In this document: one piece after another, positions 9,752-21,800 of the stretch
Layout of the letters: each line of letters begins with the position of its first letter
How positions within the stretch are numbered: the stretch's first letter is position 1
From: Aureispira anguillae
GTDB lineage: Bacteria > Bacteroidota > Bacteroidia > Chitinophagales > Saprospiraceae
Length of the DNA stretch: 64,000 nucleotides
NCBI RefSeq assembly: GCF_026000115.1
Contig: NZ_AP026867.1
Span: 6,487,001 to 6,551,000, forward strand
Direction of reading: 5' to 3'
Notes under the pieces: generated by a model
Told to the model about the DNA's origin: nothing
Databases searched by the model: none
Seen by the model: the letters and a program-made list of their open reading frames with translations, nothing else
Program-made: the position numbers and the translations under genes

Positions 9752-9825
9752 AAGCCCTTTTTGAATGTTAGAATCCTTTATTTGGTCTTTTTTTTGACAT
9801 TTTTTCAGTAGCGGACAAGATGTCG

Positions 9826-12800
9826 TTAACGCAAAATAGTGATATTGCCTTTTTTTAACATTTCTTCTCCAGTATTAGGGCATCTAAAAACTATAAAATA
9901 CCCAAAAACATCAGCTGTTAATGCCTTTCCTTGAAAGCGACCGTCCCAACCTCTTTGCAAATCATTGGTCTCAAAAACTAACTGCCCCCAGCGGCTATAA
10001 ATCTGGAACGTTTGGATTTCTTGTACGGTTCCACTTTGGGCATATAGAATGTCGTTGTGCCCATCTTGATTAGGACTAAATGCATTCGGAACAAAAACCA
10101 AATCTGGAGTACAATCAGAAAAAACATGGACATGGATAGAATCGGAAACTGGACAGCCAAAAGCATTGGTAACCGTAACGTAAAAAGTTTGATTTCCTTG
10201 CACCAACCAAGAGGGATTGGGGCAGTTAACACAAGACAAATCTACTGAAGGAAACCAAGTAAAATTATGGTTCGGATTGGCATGACTATTTAAGGTAATT
10301 GTACTGCCCAACATGGCATTGGTAGAACGGTCTAGTTGTAAATTAGGAAAGGGGTGAATTTGAACCCTAGCATAAGCGGTGTCGGTATTGCAAATTCCTG
10401 TTCCAATAACTTGGTATTGTTGGTTGGTGGTTGCTGTAACAATTGGGTTGTAAATTGTATCGTTATTGAGATGACTCGTTGGAGTCCAAACATAATGATT
10501 GGCATTGCCAATGGCTAATAATTGAGCGCTATCTCCAAGGCAGTAATCTATATCATTGGTATTAATAAGCGTTGGAGGGTGGATGGCAATCGAAATGCTG
10601 TCTGTAGCATGGCATTGCCCCTGATGAATTTGAACGGTATATTGGGTGTCAACAGAAGGATACACAAATGGACTTGGGCTGCTAAGGGATGATAATGCAT
10701 AGTTAGGAGACCACAAAACAGGTGCATTTTGATGCCCTAAGACTTGAAGTTGTAGGCTGTCTCCTTTGCAAATGGTATCAGAGGCTAGGGCTTGTAATTG
10801 TGTTAAGTCTAATACTTGTATTTGCAAACTGTCCCTCACCAAGCAGTTGTTAGTGTTGTAATAACTAACAAGGTAAGCACTAGAGTCTGTAGGGTAAGCA
10901 TAGGCTAGTGGGCAGGTATTACAGGATAAGGAATCTCCTTGCCAACTGGGATTGTTGCCACTGCTAAGCGTTAGGGTAGCGGTATCTCCAAGACAAATTG
11001 TTTGATCTGGAATTGGAACAAAGTCGGTACTTCGAGTCGTTACCACAATACTGAAACTATCCTTACAGGTATTGCTATCAACTATTGCTACAGTATAAAT
11101 TGAAGTTGAAGTGGGAATTGCTGTAGGATTAGGAATTGTTGTATCGGATAAATTTTCTCCTGCTAGCCAAGCATAATGTTGCCCTCCTAAGGCAAGCAGA
11201 TGCAGCGTATCTCCTTCACAAATAGAACTGTCTGCTATAATTTGGGCATTGGGCAAAGGGTGGACGGTTATAATAACAGAATCTTTGTTAACACAATTGG
11301 AACTTACATTGGCTTGTAAATAATAAATACTGGTGCTATCAGGAAATGCTGTAGGAGAAGGGCAGTATTGGCAATTTAAGGAATTATTGACTCCCCAATT
11401 ATAGGCAGTGGTATTGCCTGTTGCCTGCAAAACTATCGAATCTCCTGCACAAATATGGGCACTGTCCCCTGCATCTACCCAAATTAAAGGGCTGGCAATA
11501 ACTTGTACGGTATCGCTTGCTCGACATCCAAAATTATTATAAACGGTTAATATATAATATTGAGAACTATCCAATACGCTTACTGGATTGGCAATGGTGC
11601 TATCACTAATCCAAGCAGGACTTGCCCAATGAAAATTACCATTGCCAGTTCCTTGAAGCTGGAGCGTGTCGCCAACACAAAGAACGGGGTAACTGCCTGC
11701 ATTAGCGCTAGGGCTAGGGTAGGTTTGTAAGGGAGCAATAACCGTATCTATACAACCAAAATTATTTTCAACGATCAATTGAATTCCAAAACTATCGGCT
11801 TGATGATACCAAACTGAACTATCCTGACTATTAGAACTTTGATGGTTCCCGAAATTCCAATCCCAACTTTGAATATAACCTTGAGGGCTGGTTGATGAAT
11901 CTGAAAAATGGACTAGGCTGGGAATACAGGAGTCGATTCTATTAATGCCAAATTGAGCAATGGGTAAGGGCTTAATGGCTATGAAATTGGTGCGTAATAA
12001 GGTGTCTGAACAGCCATTTTCCCAAGCAATTAACTGTACATCAAAACTACCAGTATCAGGATAATAAACCGTTGGATTGATTTGAGTCGAAGAAGCAGGA
12101 AAGCCACCTTCAAAAATCCATTCTACACTGGTTGTATTGCTTAAGGGAGACAAGGCTTGATAGTGAATGGAGTCAAATTGGCAAATTAAACTGTCTGCTA
12201 TAAATGCTGGGCTGGGAGGGCTATGGGTTATAATCGTATCTTGTTCGATCGAAATTTGACAGCCCATGCCATCATCAATAACTAAGATGGGGACATAAAC
12301 CCCTGCTTGATGGTAGGTATAATAAGTAGTGTCGTTGTTATTATGGGTTGTATTTACTTGGATATCGCCATTGCCAAATAACCACGTATAGGTGGCGATA
12401 TTGGTTCCCGATCCTGTAAATTCTGCGGTGAAAGGAGCACAGGTGTCAATGGGGGACATTACAAAGTTACCACTAGGACCTGTAATTTGGATCATCTGAC
12501 GAATGGTGTCAATATGCGAACAGCCAGAAAAGGCAACAACTTCTAGTATTACATCATAAAATCCTGAAGTAGAATAGACATGGGTAGGGTGTTCTAAGCT
12601 AGATACAGAGCCATCACCAAACGACCAAGCCCATTGGCTTCCGCTTTGAGAAAGGTTTGAAAAATTGACTTCTAAAGGAGGGCAGGAGGAATAAAACGTA
12701 TCTGCTGTAAATAGAGCAGTAGGGTCGTGTACTTCTACCCAATCGGGGCGACAAAGACTCGTAATACAGCCTATAGAATCTATGATATGTAAGCAGAGGT

Positions 12801-15330
12801 CATAAACTCCTACTTGGGAGTAGGTATAATGAGTGACAGGATTAGAGGTTGTGTCTAAGTGACCGTCTCCAAAATCCCAAATATAAGTATAGGGCTTAAA
12901 ACTGCCAGCATTGGCAGGGGAATTCGTAATGGCAACTGCTGTCATTGAATTGCCAATACAAATGTCTCTTGCACTGCTAAAATTAATAAATAAGCCACCT
13001 ACATTGATGGTATCTGCTAAATCAAAGGTACAGCCCCAATCGTTTGTAACTTGTAAGGGCATTATTTCTTGTCTAGGGAAGGCATATTGTTGATTGGTAG
13101 TGGAGAGGGTGCTGGAATTTCCCCATTGCCAAGCTACAATAGGTGATAAAATGCCTGTTGAAGAATCGGTAAAAATTACGGTGGCTGGGCGGCAAGCTGG
13201 AATCGGTGAATGCACAATATGGGTATCAATTCCTGCTACGTGTATATATTGACGGAGGGTGTCAAAACATCCATTGGCTGAAAAGGCTGTAAGGGTAATC
13301 GGAAAAATGCCTGGTTGACTAAAGGTAAGCTGTGGATTGGCCGAGTTGTTGGTAAAAGGTAAAGAACCAAAGGCTGTCCATTGATAAGCTCCTGCGTCTT
13401 GGGAGTTATTGGTTGGAATAATCGTGGTTATGGTGCAAATGGAATCAGGGATGCTAAAATCGGCTATAGGAATAGCCATAATAAGAATGCTTCTAAAAGT
13501 ATCAATACAGTTGGTGCTGTCATTATAAGCAATTAACGTAACGATGTAGTCTCCTGGACTAGAGTAGGTGTAGCTTGGGTTTTGTAAGGTTGAGGTATCA
13601 GATAAGGTTGTGCTGTCACCAAAATCCCAACTCCAGCGATGTGCGCCAATGGATTCATCTATAAAGTGAATCGTTAGAGAATCACAAACAATCGAATGGG
13701 TGAATTTGGCAATAGGGGGAAAGATATAGTAACTGTCTAGTTCAAAGGTATCAATACACCCCCTAAAACTGGCAGTGACAGAACCTGTAATGGTTCCTGT
13801 GTCTTGAAAATGGTGACTAATGGCATCTCCAAAGCCTGTGCTATTGTCGTTAAACGTCCAATTCCAAAAATCAATATAAGAACTACCATAACCCTGAAAA
13901 TCAATTGCCGTTAACCGACAAACATAGTTGGTATCTGTTATGACAGTATCAATAGTAGGAGTAATGCCAATTTCTATTCTTTTGAATGCGGTATCTGAAC
14001 AACCGATATTGTCTGTTACAATTACTTGGGCATTGTAAATCCCTGAATCGGAATAATAGGCACTGGCAGAAGCTCCATTCGACCACATAGAATGATCGAG
14101 TGCCCAGCTCCAATTGATGGATGAAAAAGCAGGAGATACATTTTCGGAAATGGCTCTATAAAAAGCACTATCTGGCGCACAGGGCAAGTTTTGATTGCTA
14201 ATGAATGTTTGTATATTGGAAATGTAGATATGTTGAGTGTCTTGATCTACACAACCAGCAGCATTGGAAACCGTTAATACAACAGGGAAGACTCCTTTTA
14301 AATATCGTGTAGAATCTTCAAGGGTATAACTGGTATAAGTGTGGGTTGGATGGTAAGTGTTGGACTGGTTGCCATCACCAAAATCCCAAGCAAAAGAAGT
14401 AATGCCAGTACTTTGATTAAGCAGTGAAGCTGTAAAAGGAATCCTACAACTTGTACTATCTGCAATCGTAAAGTCGGCCGTTGGGGCATCTGAAATGCTG
14501 ATACAGGAAGCTACGGTTGCAGTTGCTGCACAAATGCCATTGCTAACGGCTAAGGTAGGAGCATAACAGCCACTACTTAAATAGTTGTGGGTAACAGATG
14601 AACCTGTGCCTGTTGTATTGTCGTCAAAATACCAAGTGTAACTTAGGTTAGGGCCACTGCTAACGCCATGAAAACTAACGGAGGCAGGTAGTCCGCATTG
14701 AACTTGATAAGCATTGTGGGTAATGGCTGCGGTAACGGCATTGGAAACGGTGATGAGATTGCTTTGGAGTATAGAGTGGGAACAACCATTGGTATCGGTA
14801 ACAATTAAAGTAACATCAAAGGTTCCTACGGTATTGTAAGTATGGGTGGGGGATGCGTTAATGGTATCGATGAAACCATCGCCAAAGTCCCAACGCCAAG
14901 CTTGTATTGGAGCATCTCCTAACAAACTTAAGTCAGAGAAGTTAACCACTAAGGGCGTACATCCTGAGGTTGCATTAGCACTAAAGTTCGCAGTAGGAGA
15001 CTGGTAAGCAATAATGTAATTGTTGAGACACAAGGAATCTATATTGCCTAAATTATCGGTAGCAATTAAACAAATATCATAGCTCCCTGCTTGATTAAAA
15101 AAAAGGCTTGGGTGTTGTAAATTAGAAAAGGTATAACCGTCCCTTTTCCATTCCCATTGTATAATAGGAGCAGTCGAGCTTGTTTGGTTGGTAAATTGAA
15201 CAATTCCAGGGGCACAAATTTCTGTAACATCAGCACTAAAATTGATATTTAGTTGTGCTTGTGTTTGAAGGGCAAATAGACAGAACCCAATGAAGAATAA
15301 ATGGAGTTTGGATGGATAAAGACTAATCAT
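9826..15330 (-). CDS. Giant secreted PKD-repeat protein with gliding-motility-type C-terminal domain
   Basis: An 1834-residue exported protein. The signal peptide (residues 1-26) ends ...FALQTQAQ. The body is a string of PKD domains, identified by repeated WxWDFGDG motifs (for example WRWDFGDG, FAWDFGDG, WSWDFGDS, YIWDFGDG and WAWSFGDG) and endings such as YDVxLxV. About two thirds of the way along, the pattern changes to Ig-like units with CxxCPxPxAxP and YxVxxxxxxGC signatures. The C-terminus (FVPNAFSPNQDGHND, IYSRWGQLVFET, GWDGRFQGK) matches the gliding-motility-associated CHU_C domain, a type B T9SS export signal. The protein is likely surface-attached or released. Ligand unknown; PKD arrays usually act as spacers or adhesive stalks. 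It is divergent from the 3118-residue protein gene at 15814. Confidence 0.9.
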   Translation of the reverse strand: MISLYPSKLHLFFIGFCLFALQTQAQLNINFSADVTEICAPGIVQFTNQTSSTAPIIQWEWKRDGYTFSNLQHPSLFFNQAGSYDICLIATDNLGNIDSLCLNNYIIAYQSPTANFSANATSGCTPLVVNFSDLSLLGDAPIQAWRWDFGDGFIDTINASPTHTYNTVGTFDVTLIVTDTNGCSHSILQSNLITVSNAVTAAITHNAYQVQCGLPASVSFHGVSSGPNLSYTWYFDDNTTGTGSSVTHNYLSSGCYAPTLAVSNGICAATATVASCISISDAPTADFTIADSTSCRIPFTASLLNQSTGITSFAWDFGDGNQSNTYHPTHTYTSYTLEDSTRYLKGVFPVVLTVSNAAGCVDQDTQHIYISNIQTFISNQNLPCAPDSAFYRAISENVSPAFSSINWSWALDHSMWSNGASASAYYSDSGIYNAQVIVTDNIGCSDTAFKRIEIGITPTIDTVITDTNYVCRLTAIDFQGYGSSYIDFWNWTFNDNSTGFGDAISHHFQDTGTITGSVTASFRGCIDTFELDSYYIFPPIAKFTHSIVCDSLTIHFIDESIGAHRWSWDFGDSTTLSDTSTLQNPSYTYSSPGDYIVTLIAYNDSTNCIDTFRSILIMAIPIADFSIPDSICTITTIIPTNNSQDAGAYQWTAFGSLPFTNNSANPQLTFSQPGIFPITLTAFSANGCFDTLRQYIHVAGIDTHIVHSPIPACRPATVIFTDSSTGILSPIVAWQWGNSSTLSTTNQQYAFPRQEIMPLQVTNDWGCTFDLADTINVGGLFINFSSARDICIGNSMTAVAITNSPANAGSFKPYTYIWDFGDGHLDTTSNPVTHYTYSQVGVYDLCLHIIDSIGCITSLCRPDWVEVHDPTALFTADTFYSSCPPLEVNFSNLSQSGSQWAWSFGDGSVSSLEHPTHVYSTSGFYDVILEVVAFSGCSHIDTIRQMIQITGPSGNFVMSPIDTCAPFTAEFTGSGTNIATYTWLFGNGDIQVNTTHNNNDTTYYTYHQAGVYVPILVIDDGMGCQISIEQDTIITHSPPSPAFIADSLICQFDSIHYQALSPLSNTTSVEWIFEGGFPASSTQINPTVYYPDTGSFDVQLIAWENGCSDTLLRTNFIAIKPLPIAQFGINRIDSCIPSLVHFSDSSTSPQGYIQSWDWNFGNHQSSNSQDSSVWYHQADSFGIQLIVENNFGCIDTVIAPLQTYPSPSANAGSYPVLCVGDTLQLQGTGNGNFHWASPAWISDSTIANPVSVLDSSQYYILTVYNNFGCRASDTVQVIASPLIWVDAGDSAHICAGDSIVLQATGNTTAYNWGVNNSLNCQYCPSPTAFPDSTSIYYLQANVSSNCVNKDSVIITVHPLPNAQIIADSSICEGDTLHLLALGGQHYAWLAGENLSDTTIPNPTAIPTSTSIYTVAIVDSNTCKDSFSIVVTTRSTDFVPIPDQTICLGDTATLTLSSGNNPSWQGDSLSCNTCPLAYAYPTDSSAYLVSYYNTNNCLVRDSLQIQVLDLTQLQALASDTICKGDSLQLQVLGHQNAPVLWSPNYALSSLSSPSPFVYPSVDTQYTVQIHQGQCHATDSISIAIHPPTLINTNDIDYCLGDSAQLLAIGNANHYVWTPTSHLNNDTIYNPIVTATTNQQYQVIGTGICNTDTAYARVQIHPFPNLQLDRSTNAMLGSTITLNSHANPNHNFTWFPSVDLSCVNCPNPSWLVQGNQTFYVTVTNAFGCPVSDSIHVHVFSDCTPDLVFVPNAFSPNQDGHNDILYAQSGTVQEIQTFQIYSRWGQLVFETNDLQRGWDGRFQGKALTADVFGYFIVFRCPNTGEEMLKKGNITILR

Positions 15331-15813
15331 TAGCGTATTTGGTTTAGTATCATGTGTTAACGCTCGGGTAATTATTTAATTATAGTGTTGGTTACTCTTA
15401 ACGGTTAGTAAGAAAAAACGATTAATTAATATAATAGTTTTTTTATGAAATTGAAAGGAAACCCCTTGAACTCCTTGATTTACAAAGAATATATCAAAAA
15501 AACAAAGGAGAAGAAATACAACATAACAGCACTAAAAAACAATGTATTTATGCATTCTTAAATGAGATATAAATAAAAAAGGATTTAGTTGAACTTTTTT
15601 GCAATAAGAAGAGTTATACAAAATACTCAAAAAAATATCCCTAAAGGAATGGTTCATTCCCTTTCTTAAAATAGACTAAGACAGCAGATAAACAAGTATA
15701 GCATTATAACATGCCTTGATGATTTAATTTCGTTACACACCATATCCTTATGGTAGTAGTGGATCCATCATGAAGACTTATTTATAAACCATGAAAACGC
15801 TTAAACCTTCTGT
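15331..15813. other. Divergent intergenic region between two giant secreted-protein genes
   Basis: 483 bases of AT-rich sequence carrying the promoters of both flanking genes, which are transcribed away from each other. A small hairpin, ACCATA-tcct-TATGGT, lies at 15739-15754, about 60 bases before the start of the larger gene. No exact TAnnTTTG box, ORF or RNA gene was recognised. Confidence 0.4.
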
Positions 15814-18800
15814 ATGAAAACAATCCTCTTTATTGTAATGGCATGTTTATGGCATGCCTTTGCATCAGCCCAAACCTCGCTTACTTTTGATGGGGTAGAC
15901 GATTACACCCATGTCAATTATTACCCTCAATTAGATTTGGGGACAGGAAATTTTACCTTAGAAGCCATGCTCTCTACGGTAGATTTTAGCCTTTCCGATA
16001 CTTTGACCCTTTTTTCGCAACGCAACCAAGCTTCCAATCAAGGACTTCGCTGGTCGTTAACCAATAATGCCATTCTCCTTCAAATAGGAAGTACGAGCTA
16101 TTCCATCAACCATAGTTTTACAGGCTGTAGCCATTTAGCCATCGTTCGAGAAAACGGAATGCTGCTTTTTTATGCCGACCATCTACTACTTGGAACGCAG
16201 GCACTTGCAGGCACGGTAAATACTACTTGTATCAATTGTGACCTCTGGATGGGAAAAGACGTAGACAACAGCGATTTTTTTAAAGGGAGCTTAGACGAAC
16301 TTCGGATCTGGGATATAGCTCGAAGTAGTGCGAATATTGCCTCCTATGAACTAAGTTGTTTGGATTCTACGAGCATAGCGCTCTCTAATTTGGTTGGTTA
16401 CTGGAATTTTGAAGAAAACACAGGACAATTTGCCAATAATTTAAGCAGTGTAGCGCATTATGCTCGTTTGGGCAGCACCTTTTATGCAGATAGCAATGAC
16501 CCAACATGGACTTCAACCAGTTGTCTATCGAGTGCCTGCTATGCCACAGGGCTTGCGGATTTCACCCTGAGTGATAACAATCCAAAAGAAGGAGATTTTG
16601 TCACCTTGCACAATAACAGTGCAGGAGGAGCGGTTGCTTTTTGGTGCATTAATGGCGATACCACTCTATTGGTTAATTCTTTGCAATATGCTTTTCCTTT
16701 GGGGATGAACATCATTCAATTGGCAGTGAATACGGCTAGTGGATTGACGGTTCGGACGCTTTTGTTGGATGTAAAACGCCCCAAATATCCTTGTGGGGCA
16801 GATGAGTACAAACAATGGAGACAAGTCAATGATCCCAATTACGCATTAACACAACAAGTACTCAGTGCAGCAAGCCTTGCTGCAACTAATAATACGCCAT
16901 CAAGTGGTAAGGAATATCACATTCCTGTTGTGTTTCATGTGATTGCAGATAATCAAAATACCTTAAATGCTTTTCCTCCAACTCGCTTGCAAGCACAGTT
17001 GGATACCTTAAATAAATATTTCTCTAAAGATTCTACAAAAATAACCTTTTGTTTAGCGCAAAATTTACCCTCCATATATACCTTAGGGGTATCAAGATGG
17101 GAAGATTTTGGAACCACAGCTACCCCTGGAGCTCCTGGAATGACCTATACTTTAGATACTGGGTTTACAGGTGTTTTTAATTTAAGTGATTATGATATTA
17201 CTTTTGCGCCATATAATGCATTATTGTTTGGGAAACTTCCTTTCCCAGCTGAAAATTATCTAAATGTATATATTGTTGATACCATTATTTATGCTGGGCA
17301 ATCTGCGGTTGGAATTTCTAGTATTGGTCCTACACTTAGGGTATTAGATGGAATAGGAATTGATTATGATGCCTTTGTTGGAGGAGCAATAAACCCACTA
17401 GGGAAAACATTGGTGCATGAAGTTGGGCATTGGATGGGCTTAGAGCATGTTTTTGGAGAAGATTATATTTGTGATACTTACCATCAACTTAATCCTACTT
17501 CAGATAGCAGTTTGACCAATTGCTCAACCCCTTATAGTTATGGCACCTCTTGTCCACCCAACCCTATCTATAATCGAGGAGAAAATCACATGGATTATCA
17601 TCTTGAAACTTGTAGAGCTATTTTTACAAGAGGGCAGGTCGCTAGAATGCAGCATATATTGGACAACGGTAGACCTGTGATTCATTCTACCTTAAACCTA
17701 ATAGGTACAGGTGTTCAACAAATTGGCGGTTGTTTAGACCAACCAGCTGTAACAGCGGTGTTCAATGCAGATGTAGAAGAGGTTTGCTTCGACTATACGA
17801 TTTGTTTAGAAGGAGCAAATGTTGATTATGATTATTGGGAATGGGGCGCAAGCTGGAACCCCTCAAAAAATAATGGCATTCCTGCTCCCAACATAAACAC
17901 AGTGGTCAACTATGATACTGCAATAGGAACTAACCGACCACCTAAAACTTTTTTAACCATATCAGAACCTGGTACTTGGGATGTTTATCTAACAGTAGAA
18001 CATCTAGATACAACAAATGGCAGCAGTATAACAACGACAGTAACTGATACGCTCCAAATCACTATTTTGGACTGTACTCAAAACGATCAACGCAATCGCC
18101 TAACAGCAGTTTTTGATTCTTCCGATTGGCAAATTAATTCTATGTCTATTGCGAATCTAACGGCTATACCAACGGATACCTTAGAAGGTCATATCGTTAC
18201 AGGAACCGCTTTTATTCCAAATCAAAACGATGTTGGAGTACTTATCCGAACCGACTTATTAGGGAGAATGCAATGGAGAAAATCTGTGCATATTCCCAAT
18301 GCTGATGTTCGTTTATTGGATTTGGTTTCAGAGGTTAATTATTTAGGGCAAAATTGCGTTGCCTTAACAGGGCATGTCACAAGAGGGAGTACGACAGAGC
18401 TACTCTTTTTGATTGTCAATAGAGTTGGAACTATTTTGTTCCAAGAAAGTTATCAAATGAACAACGGAGGAAGCCCATTGCCTTTTCAATCAGGATTAGA
18501 AATAATACAACTTTCCAGCAGCTTTAACCATCAATTTGCGATTGTAGGTTTAGCAGGGGCAGGGGTAAAAGATTCAATGAGTAAAACAGGGTTTATTGTT
18601 GGGATAGATCCTAGTTTAGGCATTCAGTGGCAACACTTCTTTGAAACAACAAGCCTTGTTGCAACTCAAGACTATGATATAGCAGAAAATGTAGTGGAGA
18701 TTAATGGCAGTTTTGGACCTGCTTTGGTGATTGGGGGGAATGCAAATCGGGTTTCCTCAACAGAGGGCTCTGCGGTTTATTTTAGTTGTTTGACGATAAG

Positions 18801-21800
18801 TGGTTCAACGGTAACCCAGCAATGGCGACAAAATCTAGAAGCTGCTGCTGGAAACCAAGGAACTATGCAAATGGTTGCAACCGCCTACGATAATGGTCGA
18901 TTGTTTGGAACCACTCGTAGTGGCTTAAGACATGGAGCATTTACGATGGAATTAGATCCTAATACAGGAGCGATTGGTGCTAAAATGGATGTTCTTGATT
19001 TAGTAGTAAGCGAGATGATTATAGATGGCAATTACTGTGTTTTATCTGGCAGACAGGATGTACGACAAACACTTGCTGCGGTCAAAGTAGCGCTTCCTCC
19101 TGTTGGTAGTACAACTTGGTCGATAGCAAACGCTTCTTCTAGAGAATACCTTGACTCAAGAGTTAGGGGAACTTGGGGAGGTGTTTATAACTATCAAGAA
19201 GCACTTGGGAAACGCCAAAATATGGTACCATCTCCTAACGGAGGTTATATGCAAGTTGCTGCCACGGAAATGAACTCTACAGGCAATCCGCTTTATCTCA
19301 ATTTAATGGGGTTGATTTTTAACAAAGTAGATGATGTTTTGGTAAGTTCTTGTATTGCAAACAAACAATTTGATTTAGGATTTATAACAGGGGGCTTATT
19401 AATTACAACAACTTCTAATTCGGTTCCATGGAATATAAATGCAGGGCTAGAAGTGGCTTTAGTAGATTCTTTGAATCGCCCTTGCAACCGACTAGGTTGT
19501 AAAGCAATCACAACATTTACTCCACCACCATTTTATAAATGCCCACAAGATAGTTTATTACTCAGTAGCAATCTATTTGGACAAGGCGATTATAGTTATC
19601 AATGGACTCCTACTGCTTATTTAAGTAGCGATACCGTTTTTGTTCCGATAACAACAACACCTATAAATCAAGTTTATAATTTAATCATTACCGATAATCA
19701 AACAGGTTGTCAGGTAGCAGAAGCAGCATATACTGTTCTAGTACAGGACACCACCTACTTAGTAGCATCAACGAGTAAATGTGCTCAGAATTCAATTACC
19801 TTAAGAAATACAGATCTTAGTCTATTTGGCAATTATAATTACCAATGGTTTCCAGCTACTTTTTTGAACGATCCAACCATTTTAGAACCGACTTGTTTTG
19901 CAACAAGCCCTCAAGTCTATACATTAGTTGCAAGCAGTAACAATCCAGATTGTAAGGTTTTTGTGAAACAATATACGGTTCATATTAATGGCAGTTTAAT
20001 AGAACATCGAATCAATTGTTTGCCAAGTGATTCTTCCTATTTTACAACACCAAGCTATCCATCATCGTCACCATTTCATTATAAAATGAACTTAAATATA
20101 GTGTTAGCCAATTTAGGAATTACTGACACAACAGGAATTTGGTCAAATCCAATACCAGGTTCTTTTATTCCTTTTACCCCTCCTTTCTTTGATACAACAA
20201 CAAATATAATAACGGCTGGGGTTGCTGCAAATATAGGGACGCTGCATTATACTTATGGAAATGGATTGTGTCAAAATAGATTAATTTTGCATTTTTTACC
20301 CGATGCTTCCATTAATGGAGCAGCTAGAATAGACGTTTGCCAAGAAGCTATTCTTACCTTTAATGCAAATACGATTGATTCTACTATTGAGCATTCTTGG
20401 CGAATTTATGGTCAAAATCAACCTGGACCTGGGCTGGGAAGTATTTTAATTCGAATAATTCCATTTGGGGATAGCTTGTCTATTACGGATACATTTCGTT
20501 ATGATAGCACCTATCAATTCTATATTGTAGAACATCGTACTAGACTTAAGAATTGCCCAAGTACAGAAGCCTCTATAGCAAAGGTGAAGATTTACGTTTA
20601 TCCAGAAAACAAAACAATTACCTTAGATACTTGCACAAGTGTACTAACACTTGCTACCTCTACTCCCAGTGATACCATCCAATGGTACGAAGTCAGCAGC
20701 GGTCTAATAACAGGAGCAACAAGCCATAATTATCAGCCATTAACCAACGGCTCTTATTATGCAACGGTTCAAACAGAACACTGTGATTTTACCAGTGACA
20801 CCTTTCATTACACCATTCCTTTACCCATTGCAAGTACAGCAAGTGTAAGTTCCAATTACAATGGAGTGGACATCTCTTGTTATGGCGCAGCAGATGGAAC
20901 AGCAACGGTTACGGTTAATAACGGGTTGGCACCTTATAGCTACTTATGGTCCAATGGAGACAGTACTGCTATAGCGACCGATTTAGCGGCAGGAAGCTAT
21001 CAAGTAAGCATCATAGATGCCTGTTTGGATACTACTATTGCGAACGTTACAGTAACAGAGCCAGCAGCACTAAGTGCAATCGTTAACCCAATCGTCCAAG
21101 TCAGCTGCTTTGGAGTGAATGATGGTCAAGCAACCGCTGTAGGAAGCGGTGGAACCTCCACCTATAATTATCTATGGTCCAACGGGGATACTACGGCTAC
21201 TGCAACAGGTCTAGTAGCAGGGACTTATACCCTTACCGTGACGGATGTTAATGGCTGTTTGTTGACCACTATGATTACGATAACAGAACCAAGCCAGATT
21301 AACCATACAATGACAGGCATCAACCCAGTAAGTTGTAGTGGTGTAAGTGATGGAAGTGTAACCGCAACAGTTACAGGCGGAACAAGCCCTTATACCTATC
21401 TATGGTCAAATGGAGCAACCAATAGTACGGTGAATAGCCTAGCAGTAGGAACCTACTATGTGACAATAACAGATGCGAACAGTTGTTCAAAAGTCGATTC
21501 AATAAGCTTTACCGTACCACCATTGCCCCTAGTTACGCTAAATACTACCAACATTTCTTGTTATGGATTTAGCGATGGACAAATCAATACAACCATTACA
21601 GGTAACACTGCTCCTTATGGTTATTTGTGGTCCAATGGAGGGACAAATGCCCATCTATCAGGCTTAGTTGCAGGAGGATACAGTCTAACCATAACGGATG
21701 CAAATGGATGTACCGTTACGGCGACTACAAGCCTTACCGAGCCCAGTATATTGAGTAATAATTTAGTAGCTACCCCTGTGAATTGTTTGACGGCGAATAG

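Noticed and set aside
9597-9760. Calling the DnaA-box cluster a replication origin
   Set aside because: Only three boxes, between convergent genes, with no dnaA/dnaN/gidA neighbours or clear strand switch. Reported as a site cluster only.
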